Under the pieces are notes generated by a model. That model had not been told where the DNA came from, did no database searches, and saw nothing but the letters and a program-made list of their open reading frames with translations. A stretch of DNA of 14,663 bases from contig DASQSI010000298.1 of NCBI GenBank assembly GCA_035642415.1, positions 1 to 14,663 on the forward strand. Direction: 5' to 3'. A program made the position numbers and the translations under genes. Below, piece after piece: positions 1 to 7,003 of this stretch. This stretch comes from Rubrobacter_F sp035642415. GTDB taxonomy: Bacteria > Actinomycetota > Rubrobacteria > Rubrobacterales > Rubrobacteraceae. Every line of letters begins with the position of its first letter. The stretch's first letter is position 1.

Positions 1-1190
1 CGGTCTCCCTGCCCGACCTACCGCGCATCCGGAACATCCTCCAGCAAGAGAGCCTCTTTTTGGTCGTGCAGGACATCTTTATGACCGAGACGGCGCGCTA
101 CGCCGACATCGTGTTGCCCGCCGCCACCTGGGGCGAGAAGCTCGGCACGTTCACCAACGCCGACCGGACGGTGCATATCTCTGAGAAGGCCGTCGAGCCC
201 CCAGGTGAGGCCAAGGCTGACCTAGACATCTTCCTGGACTACGCAAGGCGCATGGACTTTAGGGACAAGGATGGCCAACAATTGATCAAGTGGGACGACC
301 CCGAGTCGTGCTTTGAAGCCTGGAAGGAATGCTCGCGAGGACGCCCCAGCGACTATACCGGTATAACCTACGACAAGCTTAGGGGCGGGAGCGGCATTCA
401 GTGGCCCTGCAACGACGAGTACCCCGAAGGCAAAGAGCGCCTCTACACGGACGGAGTCTTCAACACGCAGTCGTACTATTGCGAGTGGTACGGGCAGGAC
501 CTGGTCACGGGTGCGTTCAATACTGAGATGGAGCACATGGCGATGAGCCCTGGCGGGCGTGCCATCATCCTCCCCGCGGGGTACCTGCCGACGCACGAGG
601 AGCCGGGCGGCGAGTACCCCTTCCGGTACATAAACGGTCGCACGATCTACCACTTCCACACCCGCACAAAGACCGCCCGGGCGCCACAGCTGCACGACGC
701 TGCGCCCGAGTCCTGGGTCGAGATCTCGCCGGCGGATGCCGAAGATCTAGACATCAAAGAAGGTGACATGTTGCGCGTCGAGTCGCCGCGCGGAAGCATA
801 GAGGCCAAGGCGCGGATCAGCGACATCAGGGAGGGTATAGTCTTCGCACCGTTCCATTACGGTTACTGGGACACTCCGGGGAAGGACGGCCCAAACGGTC
901 ACCCGCGGGCGGCGAACGAGCTTACGATAACCGATTGGGACCCCGTCTCAAAGCAACCCCTCTTTAAGGTCGGAGCCGTCAAGGTAACCAAGGTCGCCGA
1001 CGCCGACGGCGAGCCAGCCCCGGCCCCCACAACCACCGCGTCTGCGCCTGCCTCCGACGCTTCGGTGCCCGAGACCGTGGGCGGCGCCCAAGCCGAGGTC
1101 AAAGAGACCGTGGGGAAGCAGGAGAAAGAGGAAAAGGGCCTGATAGGCAGGGCCAAAGACGCGCTGGTAGGCCAGGAAGAGTCGTACTAG
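1..1190 (+). CDS. Molybdopterin oxidoreductase catalytic subunit (nitrate reductase/formate dehydrogenase type), C-terminal part
   Basis: The reading frame is already open at base 3, so this is the 3' part (about 395 residues) of a longer gene. The visible protein carries hallmarks of the bis-MGD DMSO-reductase superfamily: 'TETARYADIVLPAATWGEKLGTF' region at bases 81-150 (cofactor-domain segment), then 'GRTIYHFHTRTKTARAPQL' near base 635, which begins the molydopterin dinucleotide-binding C-terminal domain, and 'FHYGYWD' with 'DPVSKQPLFKVGAVKV' closing it. Such enzymes are cytoplasmic or membrane-associated and reduce nitrate or oxidise formate; the 4Fe-4S and Mo-ligand region lies outside the window, so substrate cannot be fixed. 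After the domain ends (about base 990) there is an extra tail of roughly 65 residues, rich in Ala/Pro/Thr then Glu/Lys. A hairpin and a ferritin-like gene follow on the same strand. Family assignment is firm; substrate is not. Confidence 0.9.
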   Translation, partial: VSLPDLPRIRNILQQESLFLVVQDIFMTETARYADIVLPAATWGEKLGTFTNADRTVHISEKAVEPPGEAKADLDIFLDYARRMDFRDKDGQQLIKWDDPESCFEAWKECSRGRPSDYTGITYDKLRGGSGIQWPCNDEYPEGKERLYTDGVFNTQSYYCEWYGQDLVTGAFNTEMEHMAMSPGGRAIILPAGYLPTHEEPGGEYPFRYINGRTIYHFHTRTKTARAPQLHDAAPESWVEISPADAEDLDIKEGDMLRVESPRGSIEAKARISDIREGIVFAPFHYGYWDTPGKDGPNGHPRAANELTITDWDPVSKQPLFKVGAVKVTKVADADGEPAPAPTTTASAPASDASVPETVGGAQAEVKETVGKQEKEEKGLIGRAKDALVGQEESY

Positions 1191-1224
1191 ACAAAGAGGT
1201 CGGTAGAGTTACCGCCGGCTGATC

Positions 1225-1250
1225 GGGACGGGGTTACTAAACCCCGTCCC
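1225..1250 (+). terminator. Perfect 11-bp hairpin between the molybdoenzyme and the ferritin-like gene
   Basis: GGGACGGGGTT pairs exactly with AACCCCGTCCC across a 4-nt loop (ACTA). No T-run follows, so it is not a textbook intrinsic terminator. It ends 11 bases before the ribosome site of the next gene. It could attenuate transcription, or act as an mRNA-processing or stabilising element that separates expression of the two genes. Confidence 0.45.
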
Positions 1251-1275
1251 AGAACATAGGAAAGGAGGACCAAAG

Positions 1276-1737
1276 ATGCACCTGGCGAACTACCTGGGCT
1301 ACCTGCACAGGGCCGAGCAGGATCTGGCTGACGGGTTCCGGAGGGTCGGCGAGGCTCACGCTGAGGAGGTCGACGTCTACCACCTTTGCAAGGCTCTTCT
1401 GGCCAAGCAGTGCGAGACCCACGCCGAGCAGCTCAAGCCCTTTGTGGACCGCTACGGCGAGCAGAAGCCTGAGGAACCCGAGCAGCTCTACCATCAGTTC
1501 TTCGACCAGACCAGGAGCGGCAGCCTGGGGCTCTTACGCGACCTGCACGACTTGTACCTGATGGCGAACGCGTGTGACATCGCCTGGACTATGATTGGGC
1601 AGGCCGCCCAAGGCATAGGCGATCAGGAGCTCTTAGAGGTCGTTAACTCTTGCGAAAAGGAGACCACAAACCAGGCCAAGTGGATCCGTAGCCGCATGAA
1701 GGTAGCGGCCCCCCAGACGCTCATAGTAGCGTCTTAA
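1276..1737 (+). CDS. Ferritin-like helical-bundle protein, 153 aa, unknown role
   Basis: The start is well fixed by AAAGGAGG at 1261-1268, 7 bases before the ATG. The protein is almost wholly alpha-helical and amphipathic, with Glu and His residues placed as in ferritin-like/DUF892-type four-helix bundles: E26, H28, E30, E31 on the first long helix, 'CETHAEQL' (46-53) on the second, and 'DIAWTMIGQAAQ' and 'NSCEKETTNQAKWI' on later helices. There is no signal peptide or membrane span. Four Cys residues could matter for metal or redox chemistry. It lies between a molybdoenzyme and an HPP membrane protein and overlaps the latter by TAATG, so the two are probably translated together. Fold class is inferred from pattern only; the function is not known and a metal-binding role should be treated as a guess. 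Confidence 0.8.
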   Translation: MHLANYLGYLHRAEQDLADGFRRVGEAHAEEVDVYHLCKALLAKQCETHAEQLKPFVDRYGEQKPEEPEQLYHQFFDQTRSGSLGLLRDLHDLYLMANACDIAWTMIGQAAQGIGDQELLEVVNSCEKETTNQAKWIRSRMKVAAPQTLIVAS

Positions 1738-2296
1738 TGGCTGAGCAAGGGTACCACGGCCTCCGCAAAGCGCTCGTCGAGCGCCTCGGTACCCAGGGAG
1801 GAGAAGCGCTTTATAACTTCATCGGTTGTCTGCTCGCCCTCGCGGTGAGCGGGCTGGCAGCGTACCTCTTTAAGCAGCCCTGCTCTTTCCGAGCCTAGGG
1901 CCAACGGCATTTTTGTTCTTTGAGTATCCGCTGGGATCTGGGTCGAGTCCTCGTAACACCCTGATCGGGCACCTCGTAGCAGTTTTGGCTGGAGCCCTCT
2001 CGCTGGCGATCTTCGGTTTGCTTGGCCACCCGAGCGTCCTTCAGGAAGGTGTGACGCCGATGCGCATCGGGGCGGCGGCGTTCTCGATGGCGCTAACAGG
2101 GGCGTTTTTACTCCTCTTGAGATCCTCGCACCCGCCGGCGGGAGCTTCGGTACTCATAGTTAGCCTGGGCTTCTTTCAGAGGCCGCTTGAGCGGCTAACG
2201 CTGATCTTTGGCGTTTTGCTGCTCACCGTCGTCGCGTGGGTCGTTAACCGCGCGGCTGGAGTCCCCGTACCAGTATGGTCCGTCGAGGACGGATAG
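1737..2296 (+). pseudogene. HPP-family integral membrane protein, broken by a 1-base deletion
   Basis: Translation from the ATG at 1737 (TAATG overlap with the upstream stop) gives 'MAEQGYHGLRKALVERLG', a first membrane helix ('FIGCLLALAVSGLAAYLF') and then stops at 1896-1898 after 53 codons. Reading the next frame from about 1880 continues perfectly as 'LLFPSLGPTAFLFFEYPL', 'SPRNTLIGHLVAVLAGALS' and the family signature 'SSHPPAGASVLI', ending at 2294-2296. Adding one C to the CCC at 1878-1880 restores a continuous product of about 186 residues, a normal HPP length with four or five membrane helices. HPP proteins have been connected with nitrite transport in photosynthetic organisms; the neighbouring molybdoenzyme makes this attractive but unproven. 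The break may be a real mutation, a sequencing error in a C-run, or (least likely) a programmed shift. Confidence 0.88.
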
Positions 2297-2312
2297 AGCT
2301 CCATGTATCGAC

Positions 2313-2337
2313 GGGGAGCTTCGGCTACAAGCTCCCC
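2313..2337. terminator. Hairpin between convergent genes, probable bidirectional terminator
   Basis: GGGGAGCTT pairs exactly with AAGCTCCCC around a 7-nt loop. It sits in the 46-bp gap between the HPP stop (2296) and the stop of the opposing membrane-protein gene (2343). There is no strong T-run on either strand, so termination efficiency is uncertain, but position and symmetry fit a shared terminator. Confidence 0.6.
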
Positions 2338-2342
2338 AAGCT

Positions 2343-2693
2343 TTAGGGGCGAGCACGGGGCGGACCGTCCCGCAAATACCTAGCGGCCAAGACGCTGAGA
2401 GCACCTACCACCAGGCATGTTATCTCGATGGGACCACGAAGAAGAGTCTCGCCCCACAGAAGGGGGGCCACGATCGTGGCTCCCTTGACCAGCAAGAGCA
2501 GCAGACCCATCCCGCCGACCGCCTGGCGAACCACCTCCGTGTCCCGCTGCAAAAAGCCAATATAGGCGAAGATGGCGCCCACAGTAGCGTGAAAGAAGTC
2601 CACCGGCCAAGCCGTGTTTATGACGTTCGCGCCTCCCACCAGAGCACTCAAGAGCAGCACAATCCCCACGATCCGCGCGTACGCTCGTAACAC
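2343..2693 (-). CDS. Small four-helix integral membrane protein, 116 aa
   Basis: It starts with GTG (2693-2691) preceded by a GGAAGGTGG ribosome site a few bases upstream. Four hydrophobic helices are visible, at about residues 7-27, 33-48, 57-77 and 89-106, joined by short polar loops; the C-terminus is basic ('RYLRDGPPRARP'). The 'FHATVGAIFAYIGF' second helix and overall size recall DUF4383-type small membrane proteins, but the match is loose and I do not assign the family. It converges on the HPP gene and is followed upstream, same strand, by the BofA-like gene after a 196-bp gap, so the two need not share a transcript. Function unknown. Confidence 0.7.
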   Translation of the reverse strand: MLRAYARIVGIVLLLSALVGGANVINTAWPVDFFHATVGAIFAYIGFLQRDTEVVRQAVGGMGLLLLLVKGATIVAPLLWGETLLRGPIEITCLVVGALSVLAARYLRDGPPRARP

Positions 2694-2889
2694 TCTCCAC
2701 CTTCCTGAGGACCTTTAGCAAGGGTTCGTCTGCCGACAAAGCCCGTCCGCGTGTTCTATCCTCCGTACGTAGTGTGTCACTGCAGCGGTCTCTTTGCGAG
2801 GCTCCTCCCCCATCGAACGTGCCTTTAAGTTGTTCTAAGCGCGTCTAGAAAGCTGATTTTGCCTTACTGGTGGCGCAGCAACGTCGCTA

Positions 2890-3144
2890 CTACACCGAAA
2901 CGTAAAAAGCTATCCCCAAGATGTGGAGGATTAGGATGATCAGCCACCCCAACACCCCACCGATAGCGCAGATCAGTACGGTGATGAGATTGATAGGGAT
3001 GGGCGGTGAAAGAACGAGGTTTGTGAGGAAGAGAAGGACTACTCCAACGATAGCATTAACAGCGAGCCCCGCCAACGAAGCTCCACCCCGTCCCAGCAGA
3101 AGCAGGATCAACACTATTAGTATGATGAGGACGATTAATTCCAT
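2890..3144 (-). CDS. BofA-family (pro-sigmaK processing inhibitor-like) membrane protein, 84 aa
   Basis: ATG at 3144-3142 is preceded by a GAGAGGAGTGG ribosome site with about 9 bases of spacing. The protein is nearly all hydrophobic: a first helix (residues 1-17), a short glycine-rich basic turn ('GRGGASLAGL'), then 'LAVNAIVGVVLLFLTNLV' and 'NLITVLICAIGGVLGWLIIL', which match the BofA family pattern of a conserved Asn-containing helix followed by N-x-I-T-x-L-I-x-x-x-x-G. In Bacillus BofA restrains the SpoIVFB protease that matures sigma K; related short proteins occur in archaea and other bacteria without endospores, where their role is unknown. No SpoIVF protease or sigma K gene is visible here, so a role as an intramembrane-protease regulator is only a family-based suggestion. 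Confidence 0.75.
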   Translation of the reverse strand: MELIVLIILIVLILLLLGRGGASLAGLAVNAIVGVVLLFLTNLVLSPPIPINLITVLICAIGGVLGWLIILILHILGIAFYVSV

Positions 3145-3947
3145 ACGGAGCCACTCCTCTCTGCCCTAAACGTCTCGACCGCCTGAAAGCATAGCGTAAC
3201 TGGTTCGCCGGAGCAGCACCGAGACGGAATGCTAACTAACTAGTGTTCGCTAGGTTGGCCACGTCCTCCGGTCCTTCGGGAACGCGAGGAGTAACTTGCT
3301 CAGCATGGCGCCCTGCTTTACAAACGTTATCCTGAGGGCAATTTAGGTGAAAACTACGTATGCTCACTTGTAAAAGGCTCGCGTTTAAGCCCTATCCGAT
3401 GGGGATTGCTTCCTCACGCTTACGAAATAAACTCTGGTCGAAGACGCCTATTGAGGAGCGTCACGCCCACTGGCATCGAGGGGGCGAGAAAGCCTGGCGC
3501 CCGCGAAGGAGGCAAGGAGGAGAGAAAACGGGCGCCGGGGCTGTAACTGGTTACCTTTATATATAGCGTGGATAACGACACGATAACAAGAAGGCAACAA
3601 AAAGGAAACTGGGTCTTCCTCTGGTGGGCTCGGATCTAGGCGAGCCGGTCGACGCAAGCGATAAAACGAGCCGCCCAGTTAGGCCCCAAAGTGGGAAAAT
3701 TGTCGGGTGTTTCAAGCACGTCTGCAACGAGACCACCTGCTTTCCCGGCACCGGCGATGTGCTTCAGGTCGAGTCTTTGGAGGGATTCAGGCTTTTCCTT
3801 ATATCTAATATTGACCCCTTGGGAAACACTTCTTCAGATCAAACAGTCTTACGTCGGCAGGGGACGACCAGCAAGGATACAATGGTTAAGGTACCCAGCG
3901 TCCATATGGATGATAAAAACGGCGAGAGAGCAACCAGGGGGTAACCG
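3145..3947. other. About 800 bp without a recognisable gene
   Basis: Short frames here (for example GTG at 3624 to 3944, plus strand) have no ribosome site and no family resemblance, so I do not call them. The stretch holds a G/C hairpin at 3496-3536, a GTAAC/GTTAC dyad at 3543-3554 followed by TTTATATATAG (a possible -10-like AT patch), and a lower-GC segment up to the ribosome site of the gene at 3948. A long 5' leader or an unannotated RNA is possible; nothing proves it. Confidence 0.4.
3496..3536 (+). repeat. Inverted repeat with purine-rich loop
   Basis: GGCGCCCG (3496-3503) pairs with CGGGCGCC (3529-3536), enclosing a 25-nt loop that is almost all purine and contains AAGGAGG-like sequence twice. 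If transcribed on the plus strand this gives a stable stem presenting an anti-16S-like loop. No associated start codon was found in the loop region. Confidence 0.45.
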
Positions 3948-4439
3948 ATGGGACAAAAAACAGGGACGAAGGAATCGATCTTAGAAGGTTGGATAGGGAA
4001 CTGGGTCGAACTTCATTACGTGGCCAGTTCCGCTGAAGCTACCCCGCACGGAATACTTGCAGGACCGCAGGAAACCAGAGTAGGGATGTTCCTTTTAGAA
4101 GCGATCGATGACAAGGGTATCGAAGCCTTCATTCTTGAGCCGGACGAAAGAAGGACGCTCTTCGTTCCGTGGAATTCGGTCCTCTTGGTTCGGGGCCCTT
4201 CCCGCGAAGAGCTAGAACAAGCAGAACAAACCGAAGAAGGAGAACCGTCGCGTAACCGCCAGGAGATCATGGAGCAGGTGGCTGCAGCCCGAACCCCATC
4301 TGAGATAGACGAAGCCAAGGCTGCTGCGGACGAGTGGTTAGCTACCCACCCCGAAGACGGCGATGTGCGCGTAGCCCGTGATCGTCTGGACCTCGATCAC
4401 CCAGAAGAGATGGACCTAGAAGAAGGCAACCCTACATAG
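3948..4439 (+). CDS. Uncharacterised 163-aa protein, beta-rich N-domain plus acidic helical C-domain
   Basis: ATG at 3948 follows AGGGGG with 6 bases of spacing, a good start. Residues about 10-85 look like a small beta-barrel: 'LEGWIGNWVELHYV', 'GMFLLEAIDDKGIEAFIL', 'RTLFVPWNSVLLVRG', with the closing 'FVPW..V' strand typical of SH3/Sm-like small barrels that handle ligand or nucleic acid binding. Residues about 90-163 are acidic and helical, with an 'ARTPSEIDEAKAAADEWLATHPEDGDVRVAR' stretch resembling a short helical hairpin repeat. There is no signal peptide or membrane helix, so it is likely cytoplasmic. I do not recognise the family; the barrel idea is from pattern only. It stands alone, with large gaps on both sides. 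Confidence 0.75.
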   Translation: MGQKTGTKESILEGWIGNWVELHYVASSAEATPHGILAGPQETRVGMFLLEAIDDKGIEAFILEPDERRTLFVPWNSVLLVRGPSREELEQAEQTEEGEPSRNRQEIMEQVAAARTPSEIDEAKAAADEWLATHPEDGDVRVARDRLDLDHPEEMDLEEGNPT

Positions 4440-4473
4440 CCGACATAGCCCAGACGCGGTGGTATAAGAGGAG

Positions 4474-4507
4474 CGCGAAGACCGGTGTCCGCAGGAGTAA
4501 CTTCGCG
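4474..4507 (+). repeat. Small inverted repeat downstream of the 163-aa gene
   Basis: CGCGAAG (4474-4480) is complementary to CTTCGCG (4501-4507) with a 20-nt loop. It lies about 35 bp past the stop of the 163-aa gene and may be a weak transcription end signal; only a short GTTT follows. Confidence 0.35.
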
Positions 4508-4663
4508 ACTGTTTAAGGCATCTACAACATGCGTGTAAAGACGTCCGCCTACAATGAGATTAGTACTTGGCCTTCAGCCGCGGGGCCAAGGATGTACTCT
4601 CGGTACTGCTCCCTTGGCACCCTCGGCCTTCGTTTAGACATTTCATAGATGTAGGAGGTTTGT

Positions 4664-4963
4664 ATGCGAGATGAGGAGGCGCAGCGGCGGCGTTTCCGGG
4701 AGAAGCTTAGGAGGTTGATAGAACGAAAGGAACGTCAGCCGCAGGGTACAGCCGAGATCCTGAGGTCCGAGGTGGAAGTGGTCGGGGCTTCCTTGGGCAT
4801 GTTGGAGGATGAGGCGTGTGAGGAATTTCTTGGCCTTCGAGGCAGTTTGTGGGATCTTCGTACTGCCAGCGTGTTCAACAGTATGATCCCGTCAGCCAAA
4901 GGCGGAGCTCCGCCCAGGAACTGGTTCGCTTTCACCGACGTGTATCTCATCAGGCAGCCCTGA
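4664..4963 (+). CDS. Uncharacterised 99-aa protein
   Basis: The start is convincing: GTAGGAGG ends 6 bases before the ATG. Residues 1-30 are strongly charged and helical ('EEAQRRRFREKLRRLIERK'), a likely coiled coil or nucleic-acid-contacting helix. The middle is acidic with 'GMLEDEACEEFLGLRGSLWDL', and the C-terminus ends in a short beta-like 'RNWFAFTDVYLIRQP'. There is no signal peptide and no membrane span. I do not recognise the family. It is 224 bp from the gene before it and 273 bp from the kinase after it, so it is probably its own transcription unit. The 273-bp gap to the kinase shows no clear promoter or structure. Confidence 0.65.
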   Translation: MRDEEAQRRRFREKLRRLIERKERQPQGTAEILRSEVEVVGASLGMLEDEACEEFLGLRGSLWDLRTASVFNSMIPSAKGGAPPRNWFAFTDVYLIRQP

Positions 4964-5236
4964 GGTAGCACCCGCACCGCCCGCCCATTTTTAGCAGCAT
5001 CTATTTTGCTACGCCCCGGTAGCGCTTGGGCGAGCTGCAGTAGGTTTCATAATTATTGGAGCGATAAGATGGTGGTACGCGTCAATGGCCCTCTCACACG
5101 AGTACTGTAAGTAAGCTCCTATCAGCTGGTAAACCAATGTCCTTGCCCTATGAACGAAGATTAACGTTTATGACGTACGCTGTGGGAGGCTGGTTTTCGG
5201 GTATGGGCTGCTCTCAGAAGGGGTATAAACGAAGCC

Positions 5237-6874
5237 ATGCACGGTACGCTCGCGGACAGCCGCTACACTATCGGTGGTCTCCTGGGCAGCGGGGGCATGG
5301 GTGAGGTGTACCTGGCCCGCGATAAGGCGTTGGGCCGGGACGTGGCCTTAAAAGTCTTAAGAGAGCAGTACTCGGGCTCGGAGGAGTTCAAGGTGCGCTT
5401 CAGGCACGAGGCCGAGAACGCCGCTTCCCTCTGCCACCCCAACGTCATCACGGTCTACGACAGGGGGGAGGACCCGCTCGACGGGACCCCCTACATTGCC
5501 ATGGAGTACCTTAAAGGGGGGACACTCGCGGACCGCCTGGCACGTAAGGGGCCGCTCGATCCTTACGAGGCCACCAGGATAGCGCGCCAGATCGCCCTGG
5601 CCTTGGGACACGCCCACGCTCACGGCGTCGTTCATCGCGACGTGAAGCCGCACAACGTCTTCATGACGGGGGAGTACTTCGACACCGCAGGGGCGGTGAA
5701 GGTGGGGGACTTTGGCATAGCTCGTGCCACCGAGGCGACCGCCATGACCGAAACGAACTTTATCATGGGTAGCGTGCGTTACCTCTCGCCGGAGCAGGCG
5801 ATGGGCGAGCCCGTAGGTCCCCAAAGCGACCTCTACTCCTTGGGGGTGGTTCTCTACCAAATGCTTACCGGGAGGGTGCCCTTCGATGCAGAGGGACCCA
5901 TAACCATAGCGATAAAGCACATCACGGAGGAGCCTGCGCCACCAAAAGAGTCGGACCCCAGGATACCGGAGGGCCTCGAGGCCGTAACGCTTAAGCTCCT
6001 CTCTAAAGACCCAGCTTCCCGCTACGCCGACGCCTCTTCGCTGATAGAAGACCTCGAGCGGGTGAGCCGAGGCCTTCGGCCGAGAGCAGCGGTGTCGTCC
6101 CGCGCCCCTCGAGAGGCGCCCACGAAGCGGCTCAAACCTACTATAACGCCGCCGAAGCCAGAGAGGACCGAAAGAGACCTGCCGTTCGTCACAGGGTCTC
6201 GACGCCTCAGGCGATGGGGCCTCAAAAGGCGCGTGGCAGGCGCCACCATGATCAGCGTTTCGACCCTCGTCTTAGCCGCCGGTGGGGCGAGCGCCGGCCT
6301 GTACGAGGTTCCTCCTTGGCTCCCCGATGAGGTCACGGTGTGGTTGGAGAAGGGCCTAGTAACCCCTTCCCCAGAAGAAGAGGCGGTGATACCAAACGCT
6401 TCAGAGGAGCAACCTGAGGAGGCCCCGAGCGAGCAGCAACGGGTGGTGGGGACCGAAGAGACGACGGTAGCCCCCGTCGTCTCGACACCCAGCCCTCAGA
6501 GCCCCATGCCCAAACCCTTAACCAACCCCACGTCTGAACCCTTAACCGATACGTCCACTGCCCCTCAAGCACAAGACGGCATCGGGGCTTTAGTCACGAT
6601 AGCCGCCAAAGAAGATGTTCCAACTGATACCCCCACCGCCGCTTCGGTCGAAGGAGCGAAAGGCGGGTCTTCCTCGCGCGAGGCCGACTGGGGACAGAGC
6701 AGACGAGAAGGAGAGCGAGACCCCCTGGAGAGTGCCTCGACGAATGTTGCGCCGCGCTCTACCGAGGACGCCGTCGAGGAGGCCAAAGAAGCAGGAGAAG
6801 AGCGAGCGGCGGAAGCTCGAGAAAAGGTGGAAGAGCGAGCAGAGGAAGCACATGACCGGGCAGACAGAGCGTAG
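5237..6874 (+). CDS. Transmembrane Ser/Thr protein kinase, PknB-like catalytic domain, no PASTA repeats
   Basis: Residues 10-275 form a complete Hanks-type kinase: glycine loop 'GSGGMGEV' (17-24), ATP-anchoring K39 in 'VALK', helix-C E58, catalytic loop 'HRDVKPHN' (D135, N140), 'DFG' at 158-160, and 'SPEQA' at 184-188. Activation-loop Thr168, Thr171 and Thr173 are candidate autophosphorylation sites, as in PknB. A basic, Pro-rich juxtamembrane linker (281-332) leads to one membrane helix (about 333-355). The outer 190 residues lack PASTA domains; they are Ser/Thr/Pro/Glu-rich and end in a charged helix or coiled coil (510-545, repeated 'EERAEEA' type). The only in-frame start is ATG 5237; AAGGGG lies about 11 bases upstream, a weak ribosome site. 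The kinase should sense something at the cell surface, but no partner gene is adjacent. Confidence 0.95.
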   Translation: MHGTLADSRYTIGGLLGSGGMGEVYLARDKALGRDVALKVLREQYSGSEEFKVRFRHEAENAASLCHPNVITVYDRGEDPLDGTPYIAMEYLKGGTLADRLARKGPLDPYEATRIARQIALALGHAHAHGVVHRDVKPHNVFMTGEYFDTAGAVKVGDFGIARATEATAMTETNFIMGSVRYLSPEQAMGEPVGPQSDLYSLGVVLYQMLTGRVPFDAEGPITIAIKHITEEPAPPKESDPRIPEGLEAVTLKLLSKDPASRYADASSLIEDLERVSRGLRPRAAVSSRAPREAPTKRLKPTITPPKPERTERDLPFVTGSRRLRRWGLKRRVAGATMISVSTLVLAAGGASAGLYEVPPWLPDEVTVWLEKGLVTPSPEEEAVIPNASEEQPEEAPSEQQRVVGTEETTVAPVVSTPSPQSPMPKPLTNPTSEPLTDTSTAPQAQDGIGALVTIAAKEDVPTDTPTAASVEGAKGGSSSREADWGQSRREGERDPLESASTNVAPRSTEDAVEEAKEAGEERAAEAREKVEERAEEAHDRADRA

Positions 6875-6912
6875 ATGCTGAGAATGCCTTGAAACGATAC
6901 CGAGTTCGCGGA

Positions 6913-6953
6913 GGTGAGCAGGCTTTCTGGTCGTGTGTTCGTTGACCTGCTCA
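6913..6953. terminator. Inverted repeat between convergent kinase and secreted-protein genes
   Basis: GGTGAGCAGG (6913-6922) faces CCTGCTCA (6946-6953), giving at least 8 paired bases around a 23-nt loop. It lies in the 129-bp gap between two converging genes. There is no T-run, so a terminator role rests on position. Confidence 0.4.
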
Positions 6954-7003
6954 GCTGACCTTACTCAACCAGAGCCCTACGAGCATCAGGTGCTCGGCGA
7001 GCC

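Noticed and set aside
2208..2690. 160-codon plus-strand frame opposite the four-helix membrane protein
   Set aside because: Low-complexity polar product; the minus-strand frame gives four clean membrane helices and a better start.
3624..3944. 106-codon plus-strand frame before the 163-aa gene
   Set aside because: GTG start without a ribosome site, no recognisable domain, and irregular composition; treated as chance.
3290..4500. The 11-mer AGGAGTAACTT occurs twice (about 3290 and 4494)
   Set aside because: In a window this size many 11-mer coincidences are expected by chance, and the flanks do not match.
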